Positions 7,073 through 9,899 of a stretch of 9,899 nucleotides of DNA are shown piece by piece. Under the pieces are notes generated by a model that did no database searches, was not told the origin of the DNA, and saw only the letters and a list, made by a program, of their open reading frames with translations. Position 1 is the first letter of the stretch. Each line of letters begins with the position of its first letter. The translations under genes and the position numbers were made by a program. Source of the DNA: Gammaproteobacteria bacterium (GTDB lineage: Bacteria; Gemmatimonadota; Gemmatimonadetes; Longimicrobiales; Gaopeijiaceae); contig JAHEKL010000032.1 of NCBI GenBank assembly GCA_024638345.1, positions 5,801-15,699 of the forward strand, in the 5' to 3' direction.

Positions 7073-8002
7073 CTAAGGGATCGCTCCGGAGATCACGTAG
7101 TTCATCGGGTTCACCGGCCGGTCGCCCACGCGGACTTCGTAGTGTAGATGAGGCGACGTGGCGATTCCAGTGGTTCCAACCAGCGCGATGACTTCGCCGC
7201 GTTCCACTCGCTGCCCCGGCTTGACCAGGACCTGAGATGCGTGACCGTAGCGCGTCGAGAAGCCGTAGCCGTGGTCCAGCTCGACCACGAGCCCGTATCC
7301 CGACCGGCGGGCTGCTCTGGTGACCCGACCGTTCGCCGCTGCCAGGATCGGTGTTCCACGGGGGGCCCCGAGATCGACTCCCTCGTGCGGCAGCTCCCGA
7401 TGGTGAATCGGGTGGAGCCGGGCATTCGAGAATCCCGAGGTGAGCCGTCCGTTCGTCGGAAGAATGGAGGGCGTGGACTCCAGAAGATCCCGGTGCGCGG
7501 TCAGTGAATCAGACGCTTCCAGGATGCTCGCGCGGAGCAGGCGAGATCTCCTCTGCAGCGCGTTCAGATCATACGCCGCGGCGAACGCCTCCTTCGCCGT
7601 CTCCTCATCGAGTGGAAAGAGCGGATTCTCTTCCAGTGTGGGCCACCCGGGGCCGCCCACCCCCACCTGCAGCACCTCTTCGTCGATCTGGTCCAGACCG
7701 GCGAGGACCCTGAGCTCCGCATCTTTCTCCGCGAGGAATCCGAAGTCCGACTCCAGCTCGGCGACCTGCTCGCCTAGGGCGGTCAGCTCCGCATCCAACA
7801 CCCGGTTTTCTCGGTCCAGTTGTACGTTCCGAACCGCCTGACCTCCGAGGAAGCCGAAGAAACCGAGCACTCCGAACAATCCGACGCACACGAGCGCACC
7901 GACCCCTGCGGCGAGCCGGAGGGTCCTGGTTTGGAACGTGCGCTGAAGGAGATCGTCTCCGTTGTCGGAGACGAGGAGAAGAGTCCACTTCTCTCGATGC
8001 AT
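7073..8002 (-). CDS. M23 family peptidoglycan endopeptidase, membrane-anchored
   Basis: A 309-residue cell-wall hydrolase predicted to cut peptide cross-links of peptidoglycan in the periplasm. Numbered from ATG at 8002: a short cytosolic N-terminus (REKWTLLLVSDNG), typical of this family; one transmembrane segment about 28-54 (LRLAAGVGALVCVGLFGVLGFFGFLGG); a coiled coil about 59-100 (LDRENRVLDAELTALGEQVAELES); a linker; and the LytM/M23 domain about 180-305. The zinc and catalytic residues are all present: H206 and D210 (HEGVDLGAP), H254 (RYGHAS), H285 and H287 (SPHLHYEV). The enzyme should thus be active, unlike the M16-like neighbours. ATG 8002 is preferred over GTG 8077 because family members begin with the R-E-K-W-T-type segment; its SD is weak (GAG, 7-base spacer). 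A good promoter lies about 100 bases upstream. The gap to the next gene (6958-7072) holds no terminator or gene that I can support, so read-through into the M16-like pair is likely. Confidence 0.9.
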   Translation of the reverse strand: MHREKWTLLLVSDNGDDLLQRTFQTRTLRLAAGVGALVCVGLFGVLGFFGFLGGQAVRNVQLDRENRVLDAELTALGEQVAELESDFGFLAEKDAELRVLAGLDQIDEEVLQVGVGGPGWPTLEENPLFPLDEETAKEAFAAAYDLNALQRRSRLLRASILEASDSLTAHRDLLESTPSILPTNGRLTSGFSNARLHPIHHRELPHEGVDLGAPRGTPILAAANGRVTRAARRSGYGLVVELDHGYGFSTRYGHASQVLVKPGQRVERGEVIALVGTTGIATSPHLHYEVRVGDRPVNPMNYVISGAIP

Positions 8003-8029
8003 CAAATCGCTCAAGTGACGAGTGCCGAT

Positions 8030-8059
8030 CCCGATCCGTCCCCGTCCACCCACCTGCCC
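8030..8059 (-). other. Potential G-quadruplex in the M23 leader
   Basis: On the minus strand four G-runs (GGG, GGG, GGGG, GGG) are separated by loops of 5, 5 and 7 bases, which meets the usual G3+N1-7 rule. The motif lies on the RNA-like strand of the leader, between the predicted transcription start (about 8092) and the ATG at 8002. A small hairpin (CCTGC-CGG-GCAGG, 8053-8065) overlaps its edge, so the two structures would compete. In a GC-rich genome such motifs arise by chance. Confidence 0.35.
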
Positions 8060-8098
8060 GGCAGGAAACCGGACCACCGGCTCCGCGAAGGGCGACCC

Positions 8099-8128
8099 AA
8101 GCTACCGAAGCACCAGAGAGAGTGTCAA
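8099..8128 (-). promoter_or_regulatory. Sigma-70-like promoter for the M23 gene
   Basis: A perfect -35 TTGACA (8128-8123) and a -10 TAGCTT (8104-8099, three of six matches including the conserved TA and final T) are separated by 18 bases on the minus strand. It lies in the 187-base gap between metG and the M23 gene, giving an expected start near 8092 and a leader of about 90 bases. The rest of the gap (8129-8189, just after the metG stop) has no convincing terminator. The promoter probably also serves the two M16-like genes. Confidence 0.55.
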
Positions 8129-8189
8129 CATGGGCAGGTAGGCCTTGGCAGATTCCGAGGTCCAACCGTGATTCTGCAGCTGGCGACGA

Positions 8190-9737
8190 TCAGACCTGGG
8201 TCTCGGCCTTCGGAAACATCGGTGAAAGCTTGCGGACTTCGAGGGTGCTCGTATCGATCCGGACGGCCTCCTCCAGTGACGGCACCGAGGACAGGCCGAG
8301 GCTGGATGACAGCTCCGCCATCTTTCGCGGCATGACCGGAAGGAAGAGCGCGCTGAGGACGATCAGCGTCCGGAGGAGAGATGCGAGCACCTCGTCCAAC
8401 TCAGCGCCTCGAGCGGGGTCCTTCGCGAGCGTCCAGGGCTCCCCAGTTTCAACGTATCCGTTTGCCTTGCGCGCCAGATCCATCGCGGCTTCGAGGGCGT
8501 CGTGCACCTTGAGCTCGGCCATGGCCTCGTGGTACGAGGCGAGCGTCGACCCGATGGACCCGTCCAGACCCGAGCCGGCAGCATCTCCGACCGTTCCGTC
8601 ACGGTAGCGCACGATCATGGAGATCGCCCGACTGGCCAGGTTGCCGAGGACGTTCGCGAGCTCTCCATAGCGCGCCAAGAACCGCTCGGGCGTATAGGAG
8701 GCATCGGCACCGGTCGGCATCTCACGCATCAGATACCATCGAACCGCGTCCGTACCGAACTCCTCGCGGAGGTCGAGGGGATCGACCACGTTTCCGAGCG
8801 ACTTAGACATCTTGGCCTTTCCCGAGAGCCACCATCCGTGCACGAGCAGCTGTCTCGGAAGCGGAAGACCGGCGGCCATGAGCAGCGTCGGCCAGTATAC
8901 CGCGTGGGGCGTCAGGATGTCCTTTCCCACGATATGTAGATCGGCGGGCCACCAAGAGCCCGTCACATCGTCGAAGCCCTGCGAGCCCTCGCTCCCATCT
9001 GGGTCGATGGCCCCCGAGGCCGTGAGGTAGTTGATCAGTGCATCGACCCACACGTAGGTCACATGTCCCTCGTCGAAGGGCAGGGGCACGCCCCAGTGTA
9101 GCCTGGATGCGGGCCGCGAGATGGATAGGTCCGCGAGGGGCTGTTGGAGAAAGCCGAGCACTTCGTTGCGGCGGATCTCCGGCACGATCCAGTCCGGATG
9201 CTCCTCGATGTGCTGGACCAGGTCCTCCTGGAAGCCGCTCATGCGGAAGAAGTAGTTCTTCTCCTCGATCTGACGCACCGGACGCCCGCAGTCGGGACAA
9301 TTCCCCTCGGGCGTGAGATCCTTCTCGGTCCAATAGCGCTCCTCGTGAACACAGTACCAGCCGCTGTAGATATCGTCGTAGATGAAGCCTCGACGATGCA
9401 GGCGGGTGAGGAAGGCCTGAACCACGCCCCTGTGCTCTTCCTCCGTCGTTCTGATGAAGCGGTCGTACTCGATATCCATCTCCTTCCATGCGCTCGCGAA
9501 TCGCGCGGCCATCTCGTCACAGAGCTGCTGTGGCTCCACGCCGCGCTTCGCGGCCTCTTCCTGGATCTTCTGGCCGTACTCGTCCGTTCCCGTGAGCAGG
9601 AATACGTGGGCCCCGGACTGACGGTGATAGCGGGCTAGCGTATCGGCGAGGAATGTGGTGTAGGCGTGTCCGATGTGGGGCTCACCGGACGCGTAGTAGA
9701 TAGGTGTGGTGAGATAGCGACGCCGCAACTCGTTCAA
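8190..9737 (-). CDS. metG: Methionine--tRNA ligase
   Basis: Class I aminoacyl-tRNA synthetase that charges tRNA-Met with methionine using ATP in the cytosol; essential for initiation and elongation. At 515 residues it is the short form without the C-terminal tRNA-binding (EMAP/Trbp111-like) domain. Visible signatures: TPIYYASGEPHIGH with HIGH at 21-24, LTGTDEYG (48-55), the connective insert (about 120-160), KNYFFRMS (160-167), WVDALINYLTA (230-240), and KMSKS at 309-313. The helical anticodon-binding domain (about 355-480) includes NGYVETGEPW. The zinc-knuckle region has only three Cys (C129, C147, C150): the fourth ligand position reads E132, next to H131. The start is TTG at 9737, supported by GGGAG with a 7-base spacer and by the catalytic fold starting at residue 8. 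It begins three bases after the stop of the upstream gene, so the two form an operon. Confidence 0.97.
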   Translation of the reverse strand: MNELRRRYLTTPIYYASGEPHIGHAYTTFLADTLARYHRQSGAHVFLLTGTDEYGQKIQEEAAKRGVEPQQLCDEMAARFASAWKEMDIEYDRFIRTTEEEHRGVVQAFLTRLHRRGFIYDDIYSGWYCVHEERYWTEKDLTPEGNCPDCGRPVRQIEEKNYFFRMSGFQEDLVQHIEEHPDWIVPEIRRNEVLGFLQQPLADLSISRPASRLHWGVPLPFDEGHVTYVWVDALINYLTASGAIDPDGSEGSQGFDDVTGSWWPADLHIVGKDILTPHAVYWPTLLMAAGLPLPRQLLVHGWWLSGKAKMSKSLGNVVDPLDLREEFGTDAVRWYLMREMPTGADASYTPERFLARYGELANVLGNLASRAISMIVRYRDGTVGDAAGSGLDGSIGSTLASYHEAMAELKVHDALEAAMDLARKANGYVETGEPWTLAKDPARGAELDEVLASLLRTLIVLSALFLPVMPRKMAELSSSLGLSSVPSLEEAVRIDTSTLEVRKLSPMFPKAETQV

Positions 9738-9740
9738 GAC

Positions 9741-9899
9741 TCAGCTCCCGGCGTGAGGCGTCTCTTTCGTGTCTTCTGTCCTCGCATCCAGTCCCGTGCT
9801 GGAACCAATCTGGACCTCGGTCTTCAGGTCCTCCAGAGTCACCGTGCGGCACTCTCCGTCTTCCCCTTTCAGGGTGATCGTCTCGCCCCAGATCTCCAC
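9741..9899 (-). CDS. C-terminal fragment of unidentified protein upstream of metG
   Basis: The final 52 codons of a gene entering from the right edge, ending in TGA at 9743-9741. The frame reads VEIWGETITLKGEDGECRTVTLEDLKTEVQIG, which looks like two or three beta strands and a short helix. A polar, probably disordered tail follows (SSTGLDARTEDTKETPHAGS). No catalytic motif is visible. Its position directly before metG resembles genomes where a PSP1-domain (RicT-like) gene lies near the methionyl-tRNA synthetase, and the end could be an extension after such a domain, but this is only a guess from context. The gene's end contains the metG ribosome site, which suggests coupled translation. Confidence 0.6.
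   Translation of the reverse strand: MEIWGETITLKGEDGECRTVTLEDLKTEVQIGSSTGLDARTEDTKETPHAGS
9745..9749 (-). promoter_or_regulatory. Ribosome binding site supporting the metG TTG start
   Basis: GGGAG on the minus strand, 7 bases before the TTG at 9737. It lies inside the last codons of the upstream gene. Its strength and spacing justify a TTG start where no ATG is available before the catalytic fold. Confidence 0.65.

Noticed and set aside
8003..8077. N-terminal extension of the M23 protein from GTG at 8077
   Set aside because: The 25 extra residues are Gly/Arg-rich and unlike the family start. The GGAG there is too close to the GTG. The ATG at 8002 gives the normal N-terminus.

Overview
The window is a high-GC, densely packed bacterial chromosome segment with no sign of mobile DNA, CRISPR, tRNA or rRNA. 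Short gene gaps, TTG and GTG starts with good Shine-Dalgarno (SD) sequences, a FadJ-type beta-oxidation protein and a cluster of exported M16/M23 proteins point to a free-living Gram-negative bacterium with an outer membrane. The style fits Gemmatimonadota or a similar phylum, but this is a guess from gene content; no marker gene here proves it.

Layout. At the left end, two genes read rightward: the tail of a DsbA/thioredoxin-fold protein (to 278), then a 66-residue unidentified protein (275-475) that overlaps it by four bases. Everything else reads leftward. From right to left these are: the tail of an unidentified protein (9741-9899), metG (8190-9737), an M23 membrane-anchored peptidoglycan endopeptidase (7073-8002), two tandem M16-like proteins that both lack the zinc site (5755-6957 and 4346-5758), a coiled-coil lipoprotein (3417-4193), a strong hairpin terminator (3366-3396), the bifunctional beta-oxidation enzyme fadJ (1106-3319), and a DUF402 protein (479-1042) that converges on the 66-residue gene with a 3-base gap.

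Probable transcription units. (1) The 9741 gene plus metG, three bases apart. (2) The M23 gene from a good sigma-70-like promoter (8099-8128), probably continuing into the two ATGA-coupled M16-like genes. (3) The lipoprotein gene, with its own possible -10 element, ending at the 3366-3396 hairpin. (4) fadJ plus the DUF402 gene. Unit 2 plus the lipoprotein makes four consecutive cell-envelope genes. The other genes are housekeeping (tRNA charging) and central metabolism (fatty acid oxidation).

Most of the window is ordinary. The part most worth a second look is the pair of coupled, exported M16-fold proteins in which all zinc-binding and catalytic positions are replaced in both partners. Next are the lipoprotein, in which a long coiled coil is flanked by beta-rich segments, and a potential G-quadruplex in the leader of the M23 gene.
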